The notes: generated by a model not told the origin, from the sequence alone. Positions 53,855-63,043 are shown, numbered from the stretch's first letter. The stretch is 64,000 nucleotides of DNA from Catenulispora sp. GP43 (GCF_041260665.1 NZ_JBGCCT010000007.1:186001-250000), one strand, 5' to 3'. Program-made: numbers and translations.

Positions 53855-56221
53855 CTAGTTGACGTTCAGTGCCGTGTCATCCACGACGAACGACGTCTGC
53901 AGCGAGACATCCTCGCTGCCGGTGAACTTCAGGGTGACGGTCTGGCCGATGTAGCTGGCCAGGCTGAAGGAGTGCTGGGTGTAGCCGGTGTTGTGGTTGA
54001 GGTTGGAGTAGGTGGCCAGGGTGCCCAGGACGGTGCCGGAGGAGTTCAGGACCTGCACCGACAGCTTGTCGTAGGCGGTGCTGGTCGTGGTTTCGGCGGT
54101 GTCGATGTGCAGCCAGAAGGCGAAGTTCGCCGTCTTGCAGGTGGACGAGATGCTCACCTTCTGCGCGAGGGTGTCGGTGTGGGTGGTGCCGTAGCCGTCG
54201 AGCCAGGCGTCGTAGCTGCCGGAGTGGGCCGGCTCGGAGGTGGTGTCGTTGTTGATGACGCCGGCGGTCGCGGTCCACGGGGAGGCGCTACCGGTCTCGA
54301 AGCCGGGGTTGCCCAGCAGTTGGGTCGCGGTGCATCCGCCGCCGCCGGACGGGTTGACGGTCCAGGAGAAGGTGGTCGAGCCCGAGGCGGTGCCCGAGGA
54401 CGCCGTCACCGTGACGCTGGAGGTGCCGGTGCCGGTCGGGGTGCCGGTGATGGCGCCGGAGCTGCTGATCGACAGGCCGGCCGGCAGGCCGGTGGCCGAG
54501 TAGGTCAGCGACTTGCCGGCGGAGTCCGAGCCGGAGATCTGCAGGGTGCTGATCGCGGTGCCCTGGGTCGAGGTCTGGGTGCCGGGGTTGTTGACGGTGA
54601 CCGTCTCGGTCCCGCCCTGCGGGTTCACCGTCCAGGTGAAGGAGGTCGACCCCGAGGCGGTGCCCGAGGAGGCGGTGACGGTCACGGAGGAGGAGCCGGT
54701 GCCGGTCGGGGTGCCGGTGATGGCGCCGGAGCTGCTGATCGACAGGCCGGCCGGCAGGCCGGTGGCCGAGTACGTCAGCGACTTGCCCGCGGAGTCCGTC
54801 GCCGAGATCTGCAGGGTGCTGATCGCGGTGTTCTGCGTCGAGGTCTGGGTGCCCGGGTTGGTCACCGAGACGGTCTCGGTCCCGCCGCCGCCGGTCTGCA
54901 GGCCGGTGATGCCGTTCGGGGTGCCGATGCCGGTGGGGCCGTCGTAGCCGGTGCCGGCGGTGCACAGGTAGCTGGGGGTGCAGCTGCCGTCGTTGCCGGA
55001 GGTGACGTCGTAGAAGTTGCTGGTGTGCTGGTAGACGTCCTGCGCCGGGGTGGCGCCGGCGTTGCCGGCCAGGGCGTACATCGCGGCGACCATCGGGGAG
55101 GACGCCGACGTGCCGCCGACCTCGTTCCAGCCGGTGTTGCCGTTGGAGGTGTCGTAGACGGCGACGCCGGTGGCCGGGTCGGCGTCGGCGGCGACGTCGT
55201 TGTCGATGCGCTTGGAGCAGCCCGACGGGAGGTTCAGCGCGGTCTGCCAGGACGGCTCCGCCTCGTAGGCCGAGCAGCCCGAGCCGGTGCCCTCCGAGCC
55301 GGTGGAGGTGTTCCAGACGGACTCCGTCCAGCCGCGGCTGTTGGAGGCCGTCGCCAGGTTCGTGCCGCCGACCGACACCACGTTGGGCGAGGTCGCCGGG
55401 TAGCTGACGCCGTAGTCCGAGTCACCGGCGGACACGGTGGTCACGATGCCGGAGGCGTGGGTGAAGTACTGCGAGTCCATCGAGCTCTCGGTCGAGGACT
55501 CCGAGCCGCCCCAGGAGTTGGAGATATAGCCGGCCAGGCTCGCTGCCGTGTTCTGCGCGACGTACAGGCCGTCGCTGGAGTCGTCGTTCGCCTCGACCAG
55601 CACGATCTTGCACAGCGGGCAGATCGCGGAGGCCATGTCCAGGTCCAGCGACTCCTCCAGGGTCCAGTCGTCGCCGGCCGGCGGGGCCGAGGGCAGCGGG
55701 GAGGCCGCGCCGCTCTGGTTCACCTTGGAGAAGGTGCCCGCGGGCAGGCCGGCCGCCGAGCGGTAGGCCGCCAGGTCGGACGCGGCGTTGGCGTCGTCGT
55801 AGGCGTCGACCAGGGCGATGGTGCGCCCGGCGCCGTTCGAGGCCGAGGCCGAGGTCAGGTTGTAGGCCGACTGCAGCTGCGAGGGCCCGTAGCCGACCCC
55901 GGACGGGATGGCGTTCGGGGTGACGGCCGAGGGCTGCACCGCGTTCCGCTTCAGGGCGAAGCAGGACTGGTGCCCGACCACTATCACAGCGGGACAGGCG
56001 TGCGCCGAGCTCTGGTTCGCGGCCGTGAGGGCCGGCTGCGAGGCGTGCGCCGAACCCGCGGCCTCGGCGGCGATCATCGCGGTGGTCGCCGACGCGACCG
56101 AGGACGAGGACTGCGCGGCGGAGGCGGTGGCCCCCGACGCGGAGCCGATCGCGAGCGCGCTGCCCATGGCGACGGCTGTCGCCAGGCCCGCGAACGCGCG
56201 CAGACGTGAGCTGATTCTCAC
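53855..56221 (-). CDS. Secreted sedolisin (S53) protease with two Ig-like domains
   Basis: 788 residues. Signal sequence at residues 1-35. The S53 catalytic set fits E189-x-x-x-D193 (in T-L-E-E-S-L-D-L-D) and Ser372 in G-G-T-S-A-S-S-P, with D267 in S-A-G-D-S-D-Y as oxyanion Asp. Residues about 440-620 contain two nearly identical Ig-like (He_PIG-type) domains ending G-x-x-T-F-T/S-W-T-V-N-P. The C-terminal 150 residues form a jelly-roll-like module. Such proteases work outside the cell, often at acid pH. A BlaI-like box lies upstream. Confidence 0.9.
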   Translation of the reverse strand: MRISSRLRAFAGLATAVAMGSALAIGSASGATASAAQSSSSVASATTAMIAAEAAGSAHASQPALTAANQSSAHACPAVIVVGHQSCFALKRNAVQPSAVTPNAIPSGVGYGPSQLQSAYNLTSASASNGAGRTIALVDAYDDANAASDLAAYRSAAGLPAGTFSKVNQSGAASPLPSAPPAGDDWTLEESLDLDMASAICPLCKIVLVEANDDSSDGLYVAQNTAASLAGYISNSWGGSESSTESSMDSQYFTHASGIVTTVSAGDSDYGVSYPATSPNVVSVGGTNLATASNSRGWTESVWNTSTGSEGTGSGCSAYEAEPSWQTALNLPSGCSKRIDNDVAADADPATGVAVYDTSNGNTGWNEVGGTSASSPMVAAMYALAGNAGATPAQDVYQHTSNFYDVTSGNDGSCTPSYLCTAGTGYDGPTGIGTPNGITGLQTGGGGTETVSVTNPGTQTSTQNTAISTLQISATDSAGKSLTYSATGLPAGLSISSSGAITGTPTGTGSSSVTVTASSGTASGSTSFTWTVNPQGGTETVTVNNPGTQTSTQGTAISTLQISGSDSAGKSLTYSATGLPAGLSISSSGAITGTPTGTGTSSVTVTASSGTASGSTTFSWTVNPSGGGGCTATQLLGNPGFETGSASPWTATAGVINNDTTSEPAHSGSYDAWLDGYGTTHTDTLAQKVSISSTCKTANFAFWLHIDTAETTTSTAYDKLSVQVLNSSGTVLGTLATYSNLNHNTGYTQHSFSLASYIGQTVTLKFTGSEDVSLQTSFVVDDTALNVN
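54345..54880. repeat. Two near-identical coding repeats in the protease gene
   Basis: Two copies of the Ig-like unit, about 260 bp each, with long shared stretches (for example [13 protein letters not shown] at both starts and [11 protein letters not shown] in both). Likely recent duplication within the gene. Confidence 0.85.
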
Positions 56222-56761
56222 TGGGGTGGTTCCCCTCTCGAAGCGTGGGGAGGTGGCAAAGAACCTGTGCGGCCACCTGCGGTAGGGGTGTGGCAGCCCG
56301 GGGGGATCTGCAGATGGCGTCGTACGGGTACGCCCGATCCGGCCGTGCCGTGGTGCTAGGCCGTGCTCTGGTGACGGATACTACGGTGCGTAGTGCTGAC
56401 CGAACGGTCGGTCCCTGAGGCCTCGAGTAGGCAAGTTAGCGCTGCGCACTTGGGAGGTCAACGGCGATTGGGACATACCCTCAAAAGTCTTTATCAGGCC
56501 TTCACGTTGGCCCGCGTCCGTGCGGCGCGTCCGTATATCAGACCTCTTACAAAGGACTCGATACCGCGGACCCCGCATGTTTTACGGTCCGTAGTACTGG
56601 TGCGCTCTGGACCTCCCGCACACCGGCCAGCCGACAGGGCCGCCAGCCGCCTGCGGACGCTCGATTCGTTCTCGACACCATCGGCGGACGGCATCTCGGC
56701 ACGGGCGTGGTCGAGCTCTGAGTGTCATCGAGTGCTGAGTGTCATCGAGCTCTGATGCGGC
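56222..56761. other. Gene-free 540-bp stretch
   Basis: I find no convincing gene here. It contains the protease promoter region with the BlaI-like box at 56380-56394 and, just after, a near-palindrome GACCGAACGGTCGGTC (56398-56413) of TetR type. A 120-codon open frame has no coding look. Confidence 0.5.
56380..56394. promoter_or_regulatory. BlaI-type operator 2
   Basis: ACTACGGTGCGTAGT, a perfect ACTAC-N5-GTAGT palindrome, 160 bp upstream of the protease start. It shares ACTA-N7-TAGT with operator 1. Confidence 0.5.
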
Positions 56762-57133
56762 TCACAGCAGCAGGGCGAGGCCGAGTCCGAGTGCCGCCGT
56801 CCCCATCCCGGCGACCAGGCTGACCGCGACGTTGCTGCCGGCCTCGGCGATCGAGCCGTCCTCGACCAGGCGTATGGTCTCGTAGGAGAACGTCGAGAAA
56901 GTGGTGTAGGCGCCGCAGAATCCGGTGCCGAGCACCAGCACGGCGGTCTTCGGCAGGCCGTGGTGCGCCGCGAGGCCGGTCAGCAGGCCGAGCAGGAAGG
57001 CGCCGGTGAGGTTGATGGCCATGGTGCCCAGCGGCAGCGCGGAGCCGCGGCGGGCGGCGATCGCCCGGTCCAGCAGGTAGCGGGCCGGGGCGCCGAGCGC
57101 GGAGGCGGCCGAGACGGCGAGCAGCGTGATCAC
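56762..57133 (-). CDS. crcB: Fluoride channel FluC/CrcB
   Basis: 123 residues, four hydrophobic segments, with G-T-M-A-I-N-L-T-G-A-F-L-L-G and G-F-C-G-A-Y-T-T-F-S-T-F-S-Y-E, the signatures of the dual-topology fluoride channel. Its ATG overlaps the DUF190 stop by 4 nt. With the other crcB copy at 57342-57944 it probably makes a heteromeric or paired channel that exports fluoride from the cytosol. Confidence 0.93.
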   Translation of the reverse strand: MITLLAVSAASALGAPARYLLDRAIAARRGSALPLGTMAINLTGAFLLGLLTGLAAHHGLPKTAVLVLGTGFCGAYTTFSTFSYETIRLVEDGSIAEAGSNVAVSLVAGMGTAALGLGLALLL

Positions 57134-57345
57134 GAGGACCGCCCCACGTAGGACAGCGCCAGGATCCGCGTGGTGTGGATGCGCGAGCTGGCGCCGAAGC
57201 CCTCGATGCCGCGGAAGACGCTGGCCCCGGCCAGCCTGGCCTTCTTCGCCCGGGTGACGATCTCGTGGTAGAGCGGGACGCGCCGGTACTGGTCGGTCTC
57301 GCTGATGAAGATGCTCAGGCGGCGCGAGGGGCCGGACAGCTTCAT
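57130..57345 (-). CDS. Truncated DUF190 protein
   Basis: 71 residues. M-K-L-S-G-P-S-R-R-L-S-I-F-I-S-E-T-D and L-Y-H-E-I-V-T-R-A-K-K-A-R-L-A-G-A-S-V-F-R-G-I-E-G-F-G are canonical DUF190 (PII-like) residues. But after I-H-T-T-R-I-L-A-L-S the protein stops with Y-V-G-R-S-S, losing about 40 residues that normally carry V-V-I-V-x-V-D and V-x-V-x-x-Y. Both ends overlap neighbours by 4 nt. PII-like proteins often accompany CrcB in fluoride operons. Confidence 0.8.
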   Translation of the reverse strand: MKLSGPSRRLSIFISETDQYRRVPLYHEIVTRAKKARLAGASVFRGIEGFGASSRIHTTRILALSYVGRSS

Positions 57346-57944
57346 AGCCGTCCTCCGATCTCGGCGGGCGCCGACGATGCTGACGTCGCCGTCGCCGTCG
57401 CCGTCGCCGATGCCGGCTCTGCGGACGAGGCGTCGGCGTCGGAACCCCCGCCCCCGCCGCGCTTGATCCGCCAGGCGGCCAAGCCCCGGCCCACGCTCAG
57501 CCCCAGGCTGGTCGCCGCGATCCCGGCGGCCAGACTGAGCAGCACGTTCACCGCCGCGGTCCCGTACGCCCCGGCCGAGATCAGCCGGTCGGTGTCGACC
57601 ATCCACGTGGAGAACGTGGTGTAGGCGCCGAGGAACCCGACGCAGAAGAAGGGGCGCACGTACGCGTTCGGCGGCCACACGTCGAGGATCAGCACCATCA
57701 GCAGGGCCAGCACGAACGACCCGGTGACGTTGATCGCGAACGTGGTGGCCGGGAAGGTGTGCGGTGCGGTCGGGAACGCCAGGCCCAGGCCGTAGCGCAC
57801 AGGGCCGCCCAGGGCGCCGCCGGCTGCGATCGCGGCCAGGACCCGCCGCGGCGTACGGGACCGGCGCGGCCCGGGGGAGGGTTCTGCCACATCCGGATCG
57901 GTGGGCAGGCCGTCAGCCGGCTTCAGGGAGGCATCGGGGCTCAC
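57342..57944 (-). CDS. crcB: Fluoride channel FluC/CrcB, extended
   Basis: 200 residues. The CrcB core is at about residues 30-145: A-G-G-A-L-G-G-P-V-R-Y-G-L-G, A-I-N-V-T-G-S-F-V-L-A-L-L, G-F-L-G-A-Y-T-T-F-S-T-W-M-V. It has a 30-residue N-terminal and a 50-residue Ala/Thr/Ser-rich C-terminal extension. GTG 57944 has TAGGAG 10 nt upstream; in-frame TTG 57995 is weak and would place the riboswitch within 5 nt of the start. First gene of the fluoride operon. Confidence 0.9.
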   Translation of the reverse strand: MSPDASLKPADGLPTDPDVAEPSPGPRRSRTPRRVLAAIAAGGALGGPVRYGLGLAFPTAPHTFPATTFAINVTGSFVLALLMVLILDVWPPNAYVRPFFCVGFLGAYTTFSTWMVDTDRLISAGAYGTAAVNVLLSLAAGIAATSLGLSVGRGLAAWRIKRGGGGGSDADASSAEPASATATATATSASSAPAEIGGRL

Positions 57945-57968
57945 GGGGCGCGCTCCTACTCGTCGCGG

Positions 57969-57991
57969 GATGACGGCAGTATGCCGACATC
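57969..57991 (-). promoter_or_regulatory. Expression-platform hairpin
   Basis: GATGTCGGCA / TGCCGTCATC on the minus strand, loop TAC, one mismatch, between the riboswitch and the crcB RBS. It could act as attenuator. Confidence 0.4.
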
Positions 57992-57999
57992 GCAATTTG

Positions 58000-58054
58000 A
58001 GTAGGGACCGTTGGCCAAAAGTGATGGCGGTTATGCGGCGGGCCCCACCGCCGG
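58000..58054 (-). promoter_or_regulatory. Fluoride riboswitch (crcB motif) candidate
   Basis: Reading the minus strand from 58054: CGGCGG ... CCGCCG can form the pseudoknot, GGGGCC pairs with GGUCCC (one GU) as P1, and GCCA/UGGC forms the inner hairpin, in the same order and spacing as the known fluoride riboswitch. It is collinear with the Thermotoga example through the GGCCCGCC, AACC/TGCC and CCCUACU segments. The usual CUGAUGG reads CCAACGG, which is a weaker match. It lies 56 nt before the crcB GTG. Confidence 0.75.
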
Positions 58055-58066
58055 TGCTACGGCACC

Positions 58067-58072
58067 ACTATA
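58067..58072 (-). promoter_or_regulatory. -10 element of the fluoride operon
   Basis: TATAGT on the minus strand, placing the start of transcription near 58060, just before the riboswitch 5' end. No good -35 seen. Confidence 0.45.
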
Positions 58073-58190
58073 GCGTGCACGGTGCGTTAACCCACATGGC
58101 GTACACAACCTGCTGTTTAGACCGCAGATCAGCGGATACCCGGAGCATTCCGAAGCGGCCACGTGGTCTCACCTCGGCGGGAGGACACCC

Positions 58191-59138
58191 ATGCCGGATC
58201 TCCAACCGCTCCTGCGCAGGATCGACCGGTTCCAGCAACGTCACCCGGCGCTGGCCTATCCGATCGCGGTGTGGAAGAAGTTCAGCGACGACCAGGCCGG
58301 CTATCTGTGCGCCCTGCTGACCTTCTTCGCCTTCGTGTCGCTGTTCCCGCTGCTGCTGGTTCTGGTGACGGTGCTGGGCCTGCTCCTGCACGGCAACCCG
58401 GAGCTGCAACACCGGGTCCTGAACTCGGCCCTGGCCGACTTCCCGGTGATCGGGCAGCAGCTGAGGACGAACGTCAACGGCATCGGCCGCAGCGGCCTGG
58501 GACTGGCCGTCGGCATCATCGGCTCGCTGCTGGGCGCCAGGGGCCTGGCCGACGCGACCCAGTACGCGCTGAACAAACTCTGGGCCGTGCCCTACACGCG
58601 CCGGCCCGGCTTCCCGCACAACTGGCTGCGCAGCTACGGCATCATCGCGGTCCTCGGCCTCGGCGTGCTGGCCACGACCTTCCTGTCCGGCATCGGCGCC
58701 TGGGGCGGCCAGGGGGCGTTCGGCGTCGGCGTCCAGGTGGCCTCGGTGGCGCTGTCGCTGATCGTCAACGTGGGCCTGTTCTGGCTGGCCTTCCACCTGG
58801 CGACGGCCAGCGAGATCGGCTGGCGCGACCAGTGGCTGGCGGCGGCGCTGGCCGGCGTGGTGTGGCAGATCCTGCAGATCACCGGCGGCCTGATCGTCGC
58901 GCACCAGTTGCGCGATTCCTCGTCGCTCTACGGCGTGTTCGGGGTCGTCCTCGGCCTGCTGGCCTGGCTGTATCTGCAGGCGCGGCTCACGGTGTACGCG
59001 GTGGAGGCCGACGTGGTCCGGGTCAGGCGGCTGTGGCCCCGCAGCATGTTCCCGCCGCCGTTCACCGATGAGGACGCACGGGTCTACCACTCGTATGAGC
59101 GGATGGAGCAGCGGGTCGAGCAAGAGTCGGCGGATTGA
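58191..59138 (+). CDS. YihY/BrkB-family membrane protein
   Basis: 315 residues, six hydrophobic segments. W-K-K-F-S-D-D-Q-A-G-Y-L-C-A-L-L-T-F-F-A-F-V-S-L-F-P is the family's conserved first segment, and S-S-L-Y-G-V-F-G-V-V-L-G-L-L-A-W-L-Y-L-Q-A-R the last. Function uncertain: members were once linked to serum resistance, and ribonuclease BN naming is considered wrong. GGGAGGAC precedes ATG. Divergent from the fluoride operon. Confidence 0.9.
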   Translation: MPDLQPLLRRIDRFQQRHPALAYPIAVWKKFSDDQAGYLCALLTFFAFVSLFPLLLVLVTVLGLLLHGNPELQHRVLNSALADFPVIGQQLRTNVNGIGRSGLGLAVGIIGSLLGARGLADATQYALNKLWAVPYTRRPGFPHNWLRSYGIIAVLGLGVLATTFLSGIGAWGGQGAFGVGVQVASVALSLIVNVGLFWLAFHLATASEIGWRDQWLAAALAGVVWQILQITGGLIVAHQLRDSSSLYGVFGVVLGLLAWLYLQARLTVYAVEADVVRVRRLWPRSMFPPPFTDEDARVYHSYERMEQRVEQESAD

Positions 59139-59435
59139 TTACTTGTTGAATTTCTCGGAGATCCGCGCGGAGGCCTTGCTCAGCTTCCCCCGCATGGTCA
59201 TGTGGTTGTTCCCACTCGCCGAGCCGATGATTTCCTGAGTCCGGCCCTTGGCGGCCCTGCCCCTGTGTCGGAGCGTGGCCATGCCCTTTCCGGTGGTGTG
59301 CTTGATCCGCGCCGTCAGTTGTTCGGTCTTGCCTCGAGACGTCATCCGTCTGTTGCCGACGGCGCGGCCGACGATTTCCTTGACCTTGCCGCTGGCTGTT
59401 CGCGTGGTGTGCTTCAGCTTGCCCTGCGTTGTCAT
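59139..59435 (-). CDS. CsbD-like tandem protein
   Basis: 98 residues with two CsbD-type units: G-K-V-K-E-I-V-G-R-A-V-G-N-R-R-M and K-G-R-T-Q-E-I-I-G-S-A-S-G-N-N-H-M. CsbD proteins are small, hydrophilic general-stress proteins, normally with one such unit; here two are in tandem, Lys/Arg-rich. GGAGGG before ATG 59435. Convergent with the BrkB-family gene. Confidence 0.82.
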   Translation of the reverse strand: MTTQGKLKHTTRTASGKVKEIVGRAVGNRRMTSRGKTEQLTARIKHTTGKGMATLRHRGRAAKGRTQEIIGSASGNNHMTMRGKLSKASARISEKFNK

Positions 59436-59490
59436 AGTCGTCCCTCCTATCTGGGTATCCCTTATAACCCGTTCATCGCAATTCACGCAT

Positions 59491-60549
59491 TCACGACGCG
59501 GTCAGACTCCCCGTCCCGCGTGAAGCCGCCACCCAACCGTCGATCCGCGACCAGTTTTCCTCCAGCCAGCGGACCCGTGCCTCCTCCTCGCGCGGTATCT
59601 CCGCGGCCGGCACCGTCCACCACGTGAACACCACCGGTAGGCGCAGGGGCAGCGCGCGCCACATGTCGGCGGCCGACTGCACGTGCTCCAGTCCGGTGTG
59701 CGCCACGAAGACCACGTCCGCGTCCGGTGCCGCATCGAGGGCGGAGAACAGGCCGTCGGGGTGGGGCGGCAGGACGTGGCGGAGCTGCTCGGCGTGCGAG
59801 GCGGCCTTGGCCAGGCCGCGGCGGCGCAGTCGGTGGATGGCGCGGATGCGGCGCCGGGGCGTGAAGTTGCCGCCCTCGGGGAAGATCAGCAGGGCGTCGT
59901 CGGCGTCCATGCCCTCGGCCAGGACGCCGATGCGGGCGGCGGTGGCGCCCTGGTCGCCGGGCTGGGGGTCGATGAAGGCGTGCGGGATGCGGCTGAGGAG
60001 CGTGTCGATCAGCGGGTCCCAGGCCAGGGTCTGCTTCAGCACCACCCGGGGGAGACGCCCGAAGTCGGCGAGCAGGATCTGCGCCAGCAGGAATGCCCCG
60101 CCGACGCCGCCGTGGCGGCCGCAGACGATCAGCGGTCCGGCGGGGAGCGTCAGCGTGCCAGGGCCGTGCGATGCTGAATCAGGGTCATGCGTGGTCGGGC
60201 GCGCGAGCTTGACCTGGAGCCGTCCGTAGCGGCGTGCCGCCGCTCGCAGTGCGCTCAGCGATGCGGTCAGCGACCGGACGCGCGAGCGCCGATCCCGAAC
60301 GTCGTCGCGGTCGAGGACGAAGCGAACCCGCTGCCATGCCGCGCGGGCCAGACCGACGATCTCAGTGACCGAATACACCGCCGCGACCGCCACGACCCGC
60401 CGGACCCGCCCGACGCGCAGATGCAGCGGCGAGGTGAGCGCGGTGAACACCGCGCACAAGAGCGCGATCGGCAGCACCACGACCGCCACGACCAGCACCA
60501 GAAGCACACCCGCCGTCCGGCGTCCGAAACCGCGCGCCGCCCCGGTCAT
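59491..60549 (-). CDS. PlsC-type acyltransferase
   Basis: 352 residues: an N-terminal membrane segment (V-L-L-V-L-V-V-A-V-V-V-L-P-I-A-L-L), then the acyltransferase domain. The expected H-x4-D is not clear; C-G-R-H-G-G-V-G-G-A-F stands at that place, and F-P-E-G-G-N-F is the E-G-T/S block III. So it is a divergent lyso-phospholipid acyltransferase-like protein. It overlaps the patatin gene by 4 nt, suggesting deacylation and reacylation by one operon. Confidence 0.78.
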   Translation of the reverse strand: MTGAARGFGRRTAGVLLVLVVAVVVLPIALLCAVFTALTSPLHLRVGRVRRVVAVAAVYSVTEIVGLARAAWQRVRFVLDRDDVRDRRSRVRSLTASLSALRAAARRYGRLQVKLARPTTHDPDSASHGPGTLTLPAGPLIVCGRHGGVGGAFLLAQILLADFGRLPRVVLKQTLAWDPLIDTLLSRIPHAFIDPQPGDQGATAARIGVLAEGMDADDALLIFPEGGNFTPRRRIRAIHRLRRRGLAKAASHAEQLRHVLPPHPDGLFSALDAAPDADVVFVAHTGLEHVQSAADMWRALPLRLPVVFTWWTVPAAEIPREEEARVRWLEENWSRIDGWVAASRGTGSLTAS

Positions 60550-61385
60550 GACGCGTGCTTCACGAGATAGGCCGAAGAAGCCTGATGCGCGCGCTCGATG
60601 CGCTCCTCGACCAGGCCCAGGCCGCGCCGTCCGTAGCGGGGCCGCAGATCGGTGGTCCCGCCCGGCGCCCCCGTGGGCAGCACGTGCACCTCGACCCCGT
60701 CCACCGGGTTGCTCAGCGCGTGCACCAGCCGGTGCCGCCGGGCGATCTCGAAGGCGACCACGGCCACCTCGCGCGGCGTGCGCGGGGGACGCAGCGGCTG
60801 GTCGATCCGCCCGACGTGCAGCACGTAGATGGTGCCGGCTCCCGAGGCCAGCGCCCGGCCGACCGGGACGCTGTCCACCAGCCCGCCGTCCAGGAAGTGT
60901 TCTCCGCCGATTGGGACCGGCGGCAGCAGGCCGGGCACCGCCGAGGACGCCAGCACCGCCTGGACCAGCGGGCCGGAGGTGAACCAGTGCTCCGCGGCCC
61001 GCTCGATCGAGGCGGCGACGCAGGCGAAGGGGACTTCCAGGTCCTCGATCAGCCGGTGCCCGAACTCGCGCTCCAGCAGCCCGCGCAGCGCCGCGTTGGA
61101 GAACAGGTGCGTCCGGCTGCGCAGCGCGGTCCCCATCTGGGCGAACAGGTTGTCCGCGAACACGCCGCGCTCCCGCAGCGAGACCCACAGGCTCTCCAGA
61201 CGCGTCACGGCCTCCGGCTGCGGATCGGCGGCGATCGCCGCGCCGTTGAGCGCGCCGACGGAGGAGCCTAGGACCAGGTCCGGGCGGATGTCCCGCTCTA
61301 TCAGGGCTTTGAGCATCCCCACTTCGTAGGCCCCCAGCGGCCCGCCGCCGCCGAGCACGAAAGCCACCGGTTTGCTCGTCACCAT
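60546..61385 (-). CDS. Patatin-like phospholipase
   Basis: 279 residues. Oxyanion loop G-G-G-G-P-L-G (12-18), nucleophile Ser42 in G-S-S-V-G, catalytic Asp166 in D-G-G. All three patatin elements are intact. No signal peptide, so it acts on the cytosolic membrane face. ATG 61385 has GGAGGTG upstream. Coupled to the acyltransferase gene; together they could remodel acyl chains of phospholipids. Confidence 0.92.
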   Translation of the reverse strand: MVTSKPVAFVLGGGGPLGAYEVGMLKALIERDIRPDLVLGSSVGALNGAAIAADPQPEAVTRLESLWVSLRERGVFADNLFAQMGTALRSRTHLFSNAALRGLLEREFGHRLIEDLEVPFACVAASIERAAEHWFTSGPLVQAVLASSAVPGLLPPVPIGGEHFLDGGLVDSVPVGRALASGAGTIYVLHVGRIDQPLRPPRTPREVAVVAFEIARRHRLVHALSNPVDGVEVHVLPTGAPGGTTDLRPRYGRRGLGLVEERIERAHQASSAYLVKHAS

Positions 61386-61492
61386 CCAGCACCTCCTCCG
61401 ATCCGGCCCGCGCCGGGGCGTCCGCGTACCCACAGCACGCGGAAGCATGCGCGATCACAGCGGAGCCGGGATGATGGGAGGTCGGGAGCTAT

Positions 61493-63043
61493 ATGCCGCA
61501 GACCATGAGTGAGACACAGGACCGGCAGGCGTCCGGCCCGAAGTGGTGGACCCTGACCGCGGTCTGCCTGGGCACCCTCATGCTTCTGCTGGACATCACG
61601 ATCGTCAACGTGGCGCTGCCGCAGATCCAGAGTTCGCTGGGGGCCTCGTTCTCCGACGTGCAGTGGGTGGTGGACGCCTACGCGCTGACGCTCGCCGCGC
61701 TGCTGCTGACCACCGGATCCCTCGCCGACCAGTTCGGACGGCGCCGGCTGTACCTGATCGGCCTGGCGCTGTTCACCGGGGCCTCGGTGCTGTGCGGAGC
61801 CGCGCAGTCCCCGCTGATGCTGGAGTTGTCCCGTGGTGCGCAAGGGGTCGGCGGGGCGGCGATGTTCTCGGTGTCGCTGGCGCTGCTGGCCACGGCGTTC
61901 CGCGGCAAGGACCGCGGTGTCGCCTTCGGGGTGTGGGGCGCGCTGACCGGGATCGCGGTGGCGGTCGGGCCGGTGGTCGGCGGGGTGCTGGTCTCCGGGC
62001 TGTCCTGGCGCTGGATCTTCTTCGTGAACGTCCCGGTCGGGATCGTGGCGCTGGTGCTGACCGCGCTGCGGGTGGCCGAGTCGCGGGAGAAGCAGGCCCG
62101 GCGGCCGGACTGGGCCGGCTTCGTGACGTTCTCGGCCGCGCTGGCCGCCCTGGTGTACGGCCTCATCGAATCCGGCCGTGTCGGCTTCTCCGACGCCAAG
62201 GTGCTGGCGTGCTTCGCCGGCTCGGCGGTGCTGCTCGTCGTGTTCGTGGCCGTCGAGAGGCGCAGCCGGCATCCGATGTTCGACCTGGGCCTGTTCCGGC
62301 TGCCCACGTTCGTCGGCGGCGACATCACCGCGTTCGCGATGTCGGCCGGGATGTTCTCGATGCTGCTGTACCTCGTGCTGTACCTGCAGGACGTGCTGGG
62401 CTACAGCGCCCTGCAGACCGGCGTGCGCCTGCTCGTGCTGTCCGGCGGCATGCTCGTGGCCAGCGCGGTGTCCGGCCGGCTGAGCGTCAAGGTCCCGATC
62501 CGCGCCCTGATCGGGCCGGGCCTGGCGCTGATCGGCGTCGGGCTGCTGCTGATGCGCGGGCTGGGCGCCACCTCGACCTGGACCCACCTGATCCCCGGCC
62601 TCGTCATCGGCGGCGTCGGCGTGGGCCTGGTCAACCCGCCGCTGGCCTCCACCGCGGTCGGCGTCGTCGAACCGCGCCGGGCCGGCATGGCCTCCGGGAT
62701 CAACTCCACGTTCCGGCAGGTCGGGATCGCCACCGGTATCGCGCTGCTGGGCACGCTGTTCGCCAACCGCCTCACCTCGGCGGTGACCGAGCTGTCGGCC
62801 CGGACCCCGCTGGCCGCGCACAGCGCCGACATCTCCACGGCTCTGCGCAACGGAGACGCCAAGACCCTGTTCGCCACGACACCGCCGGAGCAGCGCGGTC
62901 AGCTCACGCTGATCGCCCGCGGGGCCTTCACCACCGGGCTGAACGAGATCCTGCTGGTCGGTGCCGTCACGTGCTTCGTCGCCGCGGTGCTGGCCGCGGT
63001 CCTCATCCGGACCAAGGACTTCCACACCGAGGACGCGGGCTGA
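61493..63043 (+). CDS. MFS exporter, DHA2 family
   Basis: 516 residues. L-L-L-D-I-T-I-V-N-V-A-L-P-Q-I, Q-W-V-V-D-A-Y-A-L, G-S-L-A-D-Q-F-G-R-R-R are the DHA2 N-terminal motifs; 14 segments fit the hydrophobicity. A short GGGAG precedes ATG 61493; ATG 61505 is possible. Typical antibiotic exporter, no regulator adjacent. Divergent from the patatin operon. Confidence 0.92.
   Translation: MPQTMSETQDRQASGPKWWTLTAVCLGTLMLLLDITIVNVALPQIQSSLGASFSDVQWVVDAYALTLAALLLTTGSLADQFGRRRLYLIGLALFTGASVLCGAAQSPLMLELSRGAQGVGGAAMFSVSLALLATAFRGKDRGVAFGVWGALTGIAVAVGPVVGGVLVSGLSWRWIFFVNVPVGIVALVLTALRVAESREKQARRPDWAGFVTFSAALAALVYGLIESGRVGFSDAKVLACFAGSAVLLVVFVAVERRSRHPMFDLGLFRLPTFVGGDITAFAMSAGMFSMLLYLVLYLQDVLGYSALQTGVRLLVLSGGMLVASAVSGRLSVKVPIRALIGPGLALIGVGLLLMRGLGATSTWTHLIPGLVIGGVGVGLVNPPLASTAVGVVEPRRAGMASGINSTFRQVGIATGIALLGTLFANRLTSAVTELSARTPLAAHSADISTALRNGDAKTLFATTPPEQRGQLTLIARGAFTTGLNEILLVGAVTCFVAAVLAAVLIRTKDFHTEDAG

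Noticed and set aside
56393-56755. 120-codon open frame upstream of the fluoride operon
   Set aside because: No RBS, no homology, and weak third-position GC bias; treated as non-coding.
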